From Betaproteobacteria bacterium (GTDB lineage: Bacteria > Pseudomonadota > Gammaproteobacteria > Burkholderiales > SG8-39): a stretch of 13,421 nucleotides of DNA. The stretch covers positions 1-13,421 of the forward strand of contig JAFAGU010000235.1 of the NCBI GenBank assembly GCA_019237595.1, given 5' to 3'. Positions 7,347 through 13,421 of the stretch are shown here, in pieces; position 1 is the first letter of the stretch, and every line of letters begins with the position of its first letter. The position numbers and the translations under genes are program-made. The notes beneath the pieces are model-generated. The model was not told where the DNA came from. It did no database searches and was given only the letters and a program-made list of their open reading frames with translations.

Positions 7347-8741
7347 ATGTCCGACCGTAGCCTTCGCGCGCATCTCCTGAGGCTGCTGCTCCTGCCCATC
7401 GCCGGAGTGCTCGCCGTCGGGGCGGTCGCGGCGTACTACCTCGCGCTCGAGCCGGCGACCGACGCACACGATGCCTCGCTCGTGGACGCCGGCATCGCGC
7501 TCGGCGAGCGGATCCGCACGAGCGGCGGCGTCACCACCGTGGACCTGCCCTTCGCCGCGGAGCAGGTTCTGCGCACGGATCCGTACGACAAGGTCTTCTA
7601 CGCCGTCCGCGACCCCCAGGGCCATGTGATCGCCGGCGACGCTGGCATTCCGCTCCCCGACGGCGTGCCGCTGCCAAGGGAAGGGACGGTGTTCTACGAC
7701 GCGGTGTATGGAGGCGCGAAGATTCGCGCCGCGAGCTACCGTACTCACTGCGGCGATGCGCTCTGCACGATCACCGTGGCGGAGACCACCCAGAAGCGCA
7801 ACCGCCTCGTGCGCCAGATCCTCATCGGCAGCGTCCTGCCGCAGGCTCTCCTTGCGACACTCACCCTCGTCATCGTCTGGTTCGGCGTCGCGCGCGGCCT
7901 TGCGCCGCTCGAGCGCCTTTCGCAGGACATACGGCGGCGCTCCGCGGAGGACCTGAGCCCTGTCGCGGCAGCGCGCGTTCCCGAGGAAACGCGCCCGCTC
8001 ATCCAGGCGCTGAACGACCAGCTCGAGCGGCTTGCCGCCCTGCACCGGAACCAGCAGCGCTTCCTCGCCAATGCGGCGCACCAGCTGCGCACGCCGCTCG
8101 CCGGGTTGCAGGCCCACGCGGAGCTCGCGCTCGCTCAGCCGCTTCCCGAGGCGGCGCGAGCCCAGGTCGACCAGGTCCATAGCGCTACGGTGCGCACCGC
8201 GCGCCTCGCGAATCAGCTGCTCGCGCTCGCCCGCGCCGAGTCCGGCATGCGCCCGGACCTGCGCGCCGACCTCGACCTGCGCACGCTCGCCGAAAGCGCG
8301 GCCGACGAATGGGTGCACCGCGCGCTGGGCCGGGACCTCGACCTCGGCCTCGAGCTCTCGCCCGCCCTGGTGCGCGGGGATGCGCTGCTCCTCAGCGAGG
8401 CGATCGGTAACCTCGTGCACAACGCCCTCGAGTACGTCCCGCGCGGCGGGCACGTCACCGTGCGTACCGGCGTGCGCGGCGAGCGGGCCTTCGTCGAAGT
8501 CGAGGATGACGGGCCGGGAATCCCGCCCGCGGAGCGCTCGCGGGTCACCGAGCGTTTCTACCGCATGCCGGGAACTTCGGGCACGGGGAGCGGTCTGGGG
8601 CTTGCGATCGTAAGCGAGATCGCCGCGGCGCACGAAGCGTCGATGCAGATCGACTCGGGTGCCGGCGGCCGCGGCTGCCGGGTTGAGATAAGATTTCCCG
8701 ATCCGCGGACGCCGCAGGCAGGCAAGACATGGACAGCGTAG
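7347..8741 (+). CDS. sensor histidine kinase, TctE-like with 2CSK_N-type input domain
   Basis: This inner-membrane sensor kinase has 464 residues. A short cytoplasmic N-terminus precedes TM1 (about 11-31). A periplasmic domain of about 125 residues contains PYDKVFYAVRDPQGHVIAGD, the pattern of the 2CSK_N domain of TctE-type kinases, plus C135 and C140 that could pair. TM2 is at about 158-180, then a HAMP-like linker. The HisKA motif AAHQLRTPLAG places phospho-donor H245. The ATPase domain has N355/N359 (N box), DDGPGIP at 387-393 (G1), ERFYR (F box) and GTGSGLGLAIV at 412-422 (G2), so all catalytic boxes are intact. The ATG at 7347 is chosen because codons upstream lie antisense to the DUF2147 signal peptide. 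The likely partner is the response regulator at 4827-5501. TctE kinases sense tricarboxylates in known cases; the ligand here is unknown. The 3' end overlaps the XdhC-family gene by 13 bases. Confidence 0.93.
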   Translation: MSDRSLRAHLLRLLLLPIAGVLAVGAVAAYYLALEPATDAHDASLVDAGIALGERIRTSGGVTTVDLPFAAEQVLRTDPYDKVFYAVRDPQGHVIAGDAGIPLPDGVPLPREGTVFYDAVYGGAKIRAASYRTHCGDALCTITVAETTQKRNRLVRQILIGSVLPQALLATLTLVIVWFGVARGLAPLERLSQDIRRRSAEDLSPVAAARVPEETRPLIQALNDQLERLAALHRNQQRFLANAAHQLRTPLAGLQAHAELALAQPLPEAARAQVDQVHSATVRTARLANQLLALARAESGMRPDLRADLDLRTLAESAADEWVHRALGRDLDLGLELSPALVRGDALLLSEAIGNLVHNALEYVPRGGHVTVRTGVRGERAFVEVEDDGPGIPPAERSRVTERFYRMPGTSGTGSGLGLAIVSEIAAAHEASMQIDSGAGGRGCRVEIRFPDPRTPQAGKTWTA

Positions 8742-9739
8742 ACATGGAAGTGCTCCGCAGCGCGGAGCAATGGCGCAAGGCAGGCCGGCGCGTCGCGCTC
8801 GGCACGATCGTGAAGACCTGGGGGTCGGCGCCGCGGCCGGTCGGCGCCATGGTCGCGATCCGCGATGACGGGCAGGTGGTCGGCTCCGTCTCGGGCGGCT
8901 GCGTCGAGGACGACCTGATCGAAAAGACGCGGACGAAGATCCTGGCAGCCGCGCGTCCCCAGCTCATCACGTACGGAGTCACCAACGAGGAGGCGACGCG
9001 GTGGGGGCTCCCCTGCGGCGGCACGCTGCAGCTCGTCGTCGAGCCGGTGAGCGATGCGAGCGGCCTCGCGGAGTTGCTGAAGAGAATTGAAGCCCAGCAG
9101 CTCGTCAAGCGCCACCTCGACATGAAGACGGGAGAGGCGAGGCTCGAGCCCGGGCGCTGGCAGGACGTCCTCGAGTTCGATGGGGCCATGCTCTCGAGCG
9201 TGCACGGCCCGCGCTGGCGGCTCGTGCTGATCGGCGCCGGGCAGCTCACGCGCTACCTCGCCGAGATGGCGCACATGCTGGACTACGGCGTGACGGTGAT
9301 CGACCCGCGCGAGGAATACGCGAACGGCTGGGACTTGGCGAGCGTGCCGCTCCTTCGTGGCATGCCCGACGACCTCGTGCGCGAGATGAATCTCGACGGG
9401 CACAGCGCCCTCGTGGCGCTCACGCACGATCCCAAGCTCGACGACCTCGCGCTCATGGAGGCGCTCAAGTCGGCGGCGTTCTACGTCGGCGCCATCGGCT
9501 CGAAGAAGAACAACGACGCGCGGCGCGAGAGGCTGAAGGAATTCGACGTGTCGGCGGAGGAAATCGCGCGCTTGCGCGGGCCGGTCGGCCTCTACATCGG
9601 CTCGAAGACGCCGCCCGAGATTGCGGTCGCGATCCTTGCCGAGATGACCGCAGTGCGCCACGGCGTCGCCGAACCGACGTGGGCGGCGAAGCCCGAGCGT
9701 CGCTTCGATCCTTCGGCCTGTGAAGTGAAGACCCCTTGA
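8729..9739 (+). CDS. XdhC/CoxI-family molybdenum-hydroxylase maturation protein
   Basis: XdhC-family proteins bind the molybdenum cofactor, promote its sulfuration and insert it into xanthine-dehydrogenase-type enzymes (family knowledge). This 336-residue copy has both usual parts. The N-terminal XdhC_CoxI domain (about 15-105) has TWGSAPRPVGA, SVSGGCVEDDL with C58, and GLPCGGT with C96. The C-terminal Rossmann domain (about 163-305) has LIGAGQLTRYLA, IDPREEY, THDPKLDD, GAIGSKKN and GSKTPPEIAVAIL. The ATG at 8729 lies inside the end of the kinase gene; a second ATG at 8744 is possible, but the earlier one fits the family's usual N-terminus and has AGG-rich sequence upstream. It is followed by a four-base overlap with the MocA-like gene. 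No xanthine dehydrogenase or CO dehydrogenase subunit genes are in the window. Confidence 0.93.
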   Translation: MDSVDMEVLRSAEQWRKAGRRVALGTIVKTWGSAPRPVGAMVAIRDDGQVVGSVSGGCVEDDLIEKTRTKILAAARPQLITYGVTNEEATRWGLPCGGTLQLVVEPVSDASGLAELLKRIEAQQLVKRHLDMKTGEARLEPGRWQDVLEFDGAMLSSVHGPRWRLVLIGAGQLTRYLAEMAHMLDYGVTVIDPREEYANGWDLASVPLLRGMPDDLVREMNLDGHSALVALTHDPKLDDLALMEALKSAAFYVGAIGSKKNNDARRERLKEFDVSAEEIARLRGPVGLYIGSKTPPEIAVAILAEMTAVRHGVAEPTWAAKPERRFDPSACEVKTP

Positions 9740-10314
9740 GCGAGCCGGTCGGGCTGCTGCTCGCAGCCGGCTCGGCGAAGCGCTTCGGTTCCGACAAGCT
9801 CCTGCATCGCCTGCCGCACGGCGTGCCGATCGCCATCCAGGCGGCGCGCCAGTTGGCGACCGAAGTCGCCTCGATCGTCGCTGTGGTGTCCCCCGGCTCG
9901 GGAATCGCCCGGGAGCTGAAGGACGAAGGCTGCCGCATCGTCGTCTGCGAGAAGTCTTCCGAGGGAATGGGCGCGAGCCTCGCGTGCGCGGCTCGCGCGG
10001 CCGGCAAGGCCGCGGGCTACCTCGTCGCCCTCGCCGACATGCCCTTCGTGCGCCGGTCCTCGATCGCCGCGGTGAGGGAAGCCCTCGAGAAAGGTGCGCC
10101 GCTCGCGGCGCCGTTCTTCCGCGGGCGGCGCGGCCATCCCGTCGGTTTTGGTCCTGCGCTCTACGCAGAGCTGATCCTGCTCGGAGGCGACGAAGGCGCG
10201 AAAAGCGTCCTCGCCAGGCATGAGGACGAGCTCGTGAAGATTCCCCTTGGCGATCCGGGCGTCGTGCGCGACATCGACCGGCCCGAGGACCTGATGCCGC
10301 CGCTCGTGGTCTAG
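9736..10314 (+). CDS. MocA/MobA-like molybdenum cofactor nucleotidyltransferase
   Basis: This 192-residue nucleotidyltransferase probably attaches CMP (or GMP) to molybdopterin for the enzyme served by the adjacent XdhC protein. The N-terminal NTP-binding motif LLLAAGSAKRFGSDKLL (about 7-23) is complete. GMGASL (77-82), LADMPFV (99-105), RRGHPVGF (131-138), GDEGAKSVL (151-159) and DIDRPEDL (179-186) follow in the order seen in MocA. The start is TTG at 9736, overlapping the XdhC stop as TTGA. An in-frame TGA at 9721 and the absence of ATG or GTG before the motif leave no better start. Translational coupling with the XdhC gene is likely, because the upstream ribosome-binding site is weak. CMP rather than GMP transfer is inferred from the XdhC pairing, not read directly. 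Confidence 0.9.
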   Translation: MSEPVGLLLAAGSAKRFGSDKLLHRLPHGVPIAIQAARQLATEVASIVAVVSPGSGIARELKDEGCRIVVCEKSSEGMGASLACAARAAGKAAGYLVALADMPFVRRSSIAAVREALEKGAPLAAPFFRGRRGHPVGFGPALYAELILLGGDEGAKSVLARHEDELVKIPLGDPGVVRDIDRPEDLMPPLVV

Positions 10315-10403
10315 GCGCACGCCGGGCGCGGGCCTGCACATCTAGCGCTTGAGTGCCCGGTCTCCCGCGGGGCCATATCTAGGGGGTACGGTAAAATCGC
10401 CCC
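10315..10403 (+). promoter_or_regulatory. intergenic region with probable glyA promoter (-10-like TAAAAT at 10392-10397)
   Basis: These 89 bases are the longest gap in the window. TAAAAT at 10392-10397 ends six bases before the glyA ATG, so a start at the usual distance would fall on or next to the ATG, suggesting a leaderless or near-leaderless mRNA. The nearest purine run (AGGGGG, 10381-10386) is 17 bases from the ATG, too far for a normal ribosome-binding site. No good -35 box is seen. Other content is the palindrome CCCGCGGG at 10364-10371, and CCGGGC (10322-10327) pairing with GCCCGG (10355-10360) across a long loop without a T-run, so no clear terminator. The region is too short for a glycine riboswitch and I see no sign of one. 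Confidence 0.5.
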
Positions 10404-11645
10404 ATGCTCGCCCCCGACCTCCTCGCGCAATCCGATCCTGACGTCTGGAACGCCATCCGGCAAGAGAACCAGCGCCAGGAAGACCACGTCGAGCTGATCG
10501 CCTCGGAAAACTACGTGAGCCGCGCGGTGCTCGCCGCGCAGGGAAGCCAGCTCACGAACAAGTACGCGGAGGGCTACCCGGGCAAGCGCTACTACGGCGG
10601 CTGCGAGTTCGTCGATATCGCCGAGACGATCGCGATCGAGCGGGCAAAGAAGCTCTTCGGCGCGCCATGGGCGAACGTGCAGCCCCATTCCGGCTCGCAG
10701 GCAAACCAGGCGGTCTATACCGCCGCGCTGCAGCCCGGCGACGCGATCATGGGCCTCTCGCTTGCGATGGGCGGCCACCTCACCCACGGGTCGCCGGTCA
10801 ACCTCTCCGGCAAGCTCTACCGCGTCGTCTCCTATTCCTTGAACCAGAGGGAGGAAATCGACTACGACGCCGCGGAGAAGCTCGCGATGGCGGAAAGGCC
10901 CAAGCTCATCGTGACCGGCGCCTCCGCTTATTCGCGGGTGATCGACTGGAAGCGCTTCCGAGCGATCGCGGACAAGGTCGGCGCGCTGCTCATGGCCGAC
11001 ATCGCGCACTACGCCGGCCTGATCGCGGTCGGCCTCTATCCGTCGCCGATCGGGATCGCGCACTTCGTTACCACCACGACGCACAAGACGCTGCGCGGCC
11101 CGCGCGGCGGCATGATCTTCGGCTTGCCGGAATTCGAGAAGCCGATCAACAGCGCGATCTTCCCGGGCCTGCAGGGCGGGCCGCTGATGCACGTCATCGC
11201 GGCGAAGGCGGTCGCGCTCGGCGAAGCGCTGAAGCCGGAGTTCCGCGCCTACCAGCAGCAGGTGCTCGAGAACGCCAGGACGATGGCCGCGGTGCTGGGC
11301 GGACGCGGCCTTCGCATCGTGTCCGGCGGCACGGACAGCCACATGTTCCTCGTCGACCTTCGGCCCAAGAAGATCACCGGCAAGGACGCCGAGGCGGCGC
11401 TCGGGCGCGCGCACATGACCGTGAACAAGAACGCGATCCCCAACGATCCCGAGAAGCCGATGGTGACGAGCGGCGTGCGCATCGGGTCGCCGGCGATGAC
11501 GACGCGCGGCTTCCGCAAGCCGGAAGCCGAGGTCTTGGCGAACCTCATCGCCGACGTCCTCGACAAGCCCGCCGACGAGGCGAACCTTCGGCGCGTCGCC
11601 GGCGACGTGAAGGCGCTTTGCGCCCGCTTCCCGGTCTACCGATGA
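10404..11645 (+). CDS. glyA: serine hydroxymethyltransferase
   Basis: This PLP enzyme interconverts serine plus tetrahydrofolate with glycine plus 5,10-methylene-tetrahydrofolate in the cytoplasm, supplying one-carbon units. The 413 residues match the usual bacterial length of about 415. Diagnostic motifs are present: ELIASENYVS (30-39), GYPGKRYYGG (58-67), HSGSQAN (95-101), the DIAHYAGLIA stretch (199-208) with the cofactor-binding D199 and H202, and TTTTHKTLRGPRGG with Schiff-base Lys228. The C-terminal domain includes SGVRIGSPAMTTRG. The start gives the family's usual N-terminus (LAPDLLAQSDPDVWNAI). It heads the order glyA-nrdR-ribD known from betaproteobacteria; nrdR follows after 13 bases. 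The apparent promoter lies directly against the ATG. Confidence 0.98.
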   Translation: MLAPDLLAQSDPDVWNAIRQENQRQEDHVELIASENYVSRAVLAAQGSQLTNKYAEGYPGKRYYGGCEFVDIAETIAIERAKKLFGAPWANVQPHSGSQANQAVYTAALQPGDAIMGLSLAMGGHLTHGSPVNLSGKLYRVVSYSLNQREEIDYDAAEKLAMAERPKLIVTGASAYSRVIDWKRFRAIADKVGALLMADIAHYAGLIAVGLYPSPIGIAHFVTTTTHKTLRGPRGGMIFGLPEFEKPINSAIFPGLQGGPLMHVIAAKAVALGEALKPEFRAYQQQVLENARTMAAVLGGRGLRIVSGGTDSHMFLVDLRPKKITGKDAEAALGRAHMTVNKNAIPNDPEKPMVTSGVRIGSPAMTTRGFRKPEAEVLANLIADVLDKPADEANLRRVAGDVKALCARFPVYR

Positions 11646-11658
11646 GGCGCCGCGCGAG

Positions 11659-12129
11659 ATGAAGTGCCCGTTCTGCGGCTCCGAGGACACGCAAGTGGTC
11701 GACACGCGCGCGAACCTCGAGGCGAACACGATCCGCCGCCGCAGGAAGTGCCTCGGGTGCGGCAAGCGCTTCACCACCTACGAACGGGTCGACCTCAAGA
11801 TGCCGCGCCTCATCAAGAAGGACGGGAGCCGCACCGAGTTCGACCGCGACAAGCTGCTCGGCAGCATGATGGTCGCGCTGCGCAAGCGGCCGGTCGCGAC
11901 CGAGGAGGTCGAGGCGTCGGTCGACCGCGTGATCGAGCGCCTTCGCTCGCTCGGCGAGCCGGAGGTGCCGACCACTCGCGTGGGCGACTTCGTCATCAAG
12001 GAGCTCGCGAAGCTCGACAAGATCGCCTATATCCGCTTTGCCTCGGTGTACCGAAGCTTCGAGTCGCCCGATGATTTCCGCGAGGCGCTCGCCGAGGTCC
12101 GCGCCGCGCCCCGCCGCCGGCGAAAGTAG
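11659..12129 (+). CDS. nrdR: transcriptional repressor NrdR of ribonucleotide reductase genes
   Basis: NrdR is a nucleotide-sensing repressor that binds NrdR boxes upstream of ribonucleotide reductase genes when its ATP-cone is loaded with dATP and ATP. The 156 residues carry the N-terminal zinc ribbon (C3, C6, C31, C34; CPFCGSEDTQVVDTR and CLGCGKRFTTYER) and an ATP-cone (about 49-139) with LIKKDGSRTEFDRDKL. The basic C-terminal end (APRRRRK) is a short extension. GAGG at about 11644-11647 may serve as ribosome-binding site nine or so bases from the ATG. It lies 13 bases after glyA, and ribD begins at the base after its stop. No nrd structural gene is present in the window, so its targets lie elsewhere. 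Confidence 0.97.
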   Translation: MKCPFCGSEDTQVVDTRANLEANTIRRRRKCLGCGKRFTTYERVDLKMPRLIKKDGSRTEFDRDKLLGSMMVALRKRPVATEEVEASVDRVIERLRSLGEPEVPTTRVGDFVIKELAKLDKIAYIRFASVYRSFESPDDFREALAEVRAAPRRRRK

Positions 12130-13227
12130 ATGTCGGAAGGCCGCTCCGCGTTCGGGGCATTCGACCACGCGATGATGCAGCGCGCCCTCGAGCTCGCAGC
12201 GCGCGGCCTCTACACGACCACGCCCAACCCGCGCGTTGGATGCGTGATTGCGGCGGGCGAACGGATCGCCGGCGAAGGCTGGCACGAGAAGGCAGGCGGC
12301 CCGCACGCTGAAGTCGCCGCCCTGGCGGATGCCGGGGCGAGGGCGAAAGGCGCGACCGCCTATGTGAGCCTCGAGCCCTGTAACCACGAGGGGCGCACGC
12401 CGCCGTGCACCGAGGCCCTCATCCGTGCCGGCGTGGCGGCGGTGGTCGCGGCCATTCGCGACCCCAACCCGGTTGCCGGCGGCGGAGGCGAGGCGCTCGA
12501 ACGCGCCGGCGTGCGCTTCAGGCACGGGCTTCTCGCCGACGAAGCCCGTGAATTGAACATGGGGTTCATCTCCCGTGTGACGCGGGGACGGCCCTGGGTC
12601 CGGATGAAAGCGGCGGCGACGCTCGACGGTCGCACGGCGCTCGCCGACGGGAAGTCGCAATGGATCACGGGCGTCGAGGCGCGCAGGGACGCCCACCGCT
12701 GGCGCGCGAGAGCCTGCGCGCTCCTCACCGGCATCGGCACCGTCAAGGCCGACGACCCCCGGCTCACCGTGCGCGAGGTCGAGACCCCGCGCCAGCCGCT
12801 GCGCGTGGTCGTCGACAGCCGGCTCGAGATATCGCCGTCCGCGAGGGTCCTCGAAGGACCGCGCGCGCTGGTGTTCACGGCTGCCGCCGGACAATTGAGC
12901 AATGCGGAGGTCGTCCGGCTGCCGAATTCCGGCGGCAAGGTGGACTTGCCCGGCATGCTGCAGGAGCTCGGCCGCCGAGGCGTGAACGAGGTGCACGTCG
13001 AGGCAGGCTTCCGGCTGAATGGCTCGCTCGTGCGTGAGCAATGCGTGGATGAGTTCCTGCTCTACCTGAACCCGAGCCTGCTCGGCGACTCCGGCCAGGG
13101 CATCGCCGATCTTCCTGGCGTCGCCGCCCTCGGCGAGCGGTTGAAGCTCCGGCTCCTATCGACCGAGCGTGTGGGAGACGACCTGCGCCTGCTGCTTCGA
13201 CCCGCGCAGGCCGCGCCGCCCGCATAG
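12130..13227 (+). CDS. ribD: bifunctional riboflavin biosynthesis deaminase/reductase RibD
   Basis: RibD performs two consecutive steps of riboflavin synthesis: deamination of the pyrimidine made from GTP, then NADPH-dependent reduction of the ribose side chain. The 365 residues hold an N-terminal zinc deaminase domain (about 12-145) with TPNPRVGCVI, GPHAEVAAL (zinc ligand H59, catalytic E61) and LEPCNHEGRTPPC (C84, C93). The reductase domain (about 155-358) has RMKAAATLDGRTAL (K160, D165), SQWITG, GIGTVKADDPRLTVR and VEAGFRLNGSLV. The ATG at 12130, directly after the nrdR stop, keeps the conserved FDHAMMQRAL start; the ATG at 12172 would cut it. A minor variation is PNPVAGGGGEAL, where most RibD have a VAGxG form. 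Its last 72 bases overlap a convergent arginase-family gene. Confidence 0.97.
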   Translation: MSEGRSAFGAFDHAMMQRALELAARGLYTTTPNPRVGCVIAAGERIAGEGWHEKAGGPHAEVAALADAGARAKGATAYVSLEPCNHEGRTPPCTEALIRAGVAAVVAAIRDPNPVAGGGGEALERAGVRFRHGLLADEARELNMGFISRVTRGRPWVRMKAAATLDGRTALADGKSQWITGVEARRDAHRWRARACALLTGIGTVKADDPRLTVREVETPRQPLRVVVDSRLEISPSARVLEGPRALVFTAAAGQLSNAEVVRLPNSGGKVDLPGMLQELGRRGVNEVHVEAGFRLNGSLVREQCVDEFLLYLNPSLLGDSGQGIADLPGVAALGERLKLRLLSTERVGDDLRLLLRPAQAAPPA

Positions 13228-13421
13228 CGCGCCCGCGAGAAGATCGATCGCGACCTCCGCCGTGGCCCCGTCGGGATCGAGCCGCGGCGAGTACTCGACC
13301 AGTTCGATCGCCGCGAGGTCGGGCCGGCCTTCGAGGCAGGCGAGCGCCGCCGCGAGCGAGGCGGCAGCAAGGCCGCCCGCAACCGGAGTTCCGACGCCCG
13401 GCGCCTCGCTCGGGTTGATGA
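13156..13421 (-). CDS. arginase/agmatinase/formiminoglutamase-family (ureohydrolase) protein, C-terminal part only
   Basis: On the minus strand the frame is open from the window edge (first full codon at 13419) to a TAG at 13156-13158, giving 87 residues. The first residues, INPSEAPGVGTPVAGGL, match the second half of the ureohydrolase signature in which Asp-x-Asp manganese ligands precede [N/D]P...APG.GTP..GG. Then ELVEYSPRLDPDGATAEVA matches the family's E-x-NP-x-x-D...TA segment, followed by a final helix DLLAGAL. These enzymes hydrolyse arginine, agmatine or formiminoglutamate to release urea or formamide; the class cannot be told from this piece. The metal-binding residues and start codon lie outside the window. 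The last 20 or so residues run antisense to the end of ribD and look like an extension beyond the usual family end. The frame lacks a Met start, so simple ORF lists miss it. Confidence 0.85.
   Translation of the reverse strand, partial: INPSEAPGVGTPVAGGLAAASLAAALACLEGRPDLAAIELVEYSPRLDPDGATAEVAIDLLAGALCGRRGLRGSKQQAQVVSHTLGR

Noticed and set aside
8689..8694. TAAGAT as a -10 box for the XdhC-family gene
   Set aside because: No -35 match at a usable distance, and the motif lies in the conserved C-terminal coding part of the kinase; overlap with the kinase suggests read-through instead.
5498..10339. Long minus-strand open frames (for example 5498-6853, 6723-8633 and 8558-10339)
   Set aside because: They are antisense to well-recognised genes, have Arg/His/Ala/Gly-rich composition without any domain, and arise because high-GC third positions keep the opposite frame free of stops.
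10322..10360. CCGGGC / GCCCGG inverted repeat after the MocA-like gene, considered as a terminator
   Set aside because: The loop is 27 bases and no T-run follows; such short GC repeats are expected by chance in DNA this GC-rich.
10311..13041. Minus-strand open frames of nearly 500 codons opposite glyA, nrdR and ribD
   Set aside because: They cross several convincing genes, show no motif, and have the low-complexity composition of GC-driven shadow frames.
13062..13382. A 106-codon minus-strand frame starting with Met at the window end
   Set aside because: It is Arg/Ser-rich without any motif; the neighbouring frame on the same strand has clear arginase-family motifs and explains this DNA.

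Overview
The window reads as a gene-dense, high-GC chromosomal segment of a proteobacterium, most likely a betaproteobacterium. The evidence is the glyA-nrdR-ribD gene order, a TctD/TctE-like two-component pair, a lipoprotein NodT-type outer-membrane factor and an XdhC/MocA-like pair. Nothing in the sequence fixes a genus. I see no insertion sequence, integrase, CRISPR array, tRNA or rRNA. The longest gap without a gene is 89 bases, upstream of glyA.

Region 1 (1-4797, + strand) is the end of a tripartite efflux operon. It holds an RND inner-membrane pump of the heavy-metal-efflux (CzcA/CusA-like) type that is cut by the window start, a 74-residue exported protein of unknown function, and a NodT-type outer-membrane factor lipoprotein. 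The three are joined by ATGA stop/start overlaps. The periplasmic adaptor is not visible and probably lies upstream.

Region 2 (4827-8741) is a signalling and envelope cluster. An OmpR/PhoB-type response regulator is followed with almost no spacing by an Est30-like alpha/beta-hydrolase and a free-standing four-helix DUF4118 membrane protein (the KdpD-type membrane module without a kinase). A DUF2147 secreted protein lies on the minus strand, and a TctE-like sensor kinase diverges from it across 25 bases. The regulator and kinase look like partners split by the intervening genes. This cluster is the best candidate for an undescribed functional unit, but that is inference from layout.

Region 3 (8729-10314) is an overlapping XdhC-family/MocA-like pair, the maturation and cofactor-tailoring module of molybdenum hydroxylases, with no hydroxylase subunits in view.

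Region 4 (10404-13227) is the housekeeping run glyA-nrdR-ribD: one-carbon metabolism, control of ribonucleotide reductase, and riboflavin synthesis. The last 266 bases carry, on the minus strand, the C-terminal part of an arginase/agmatinase-family protein. It has no start codon in the window, and its tail overlaps the end of ribD by about 72 bases.

Most of the window is well-known biology. The less ordinary points are the small exported protein in the pump operon, the split two-component system with its hydrolase and DUF4118 genes, apparently leaderless starts for the kinase and glyA, and the arginase/ribD overlap.
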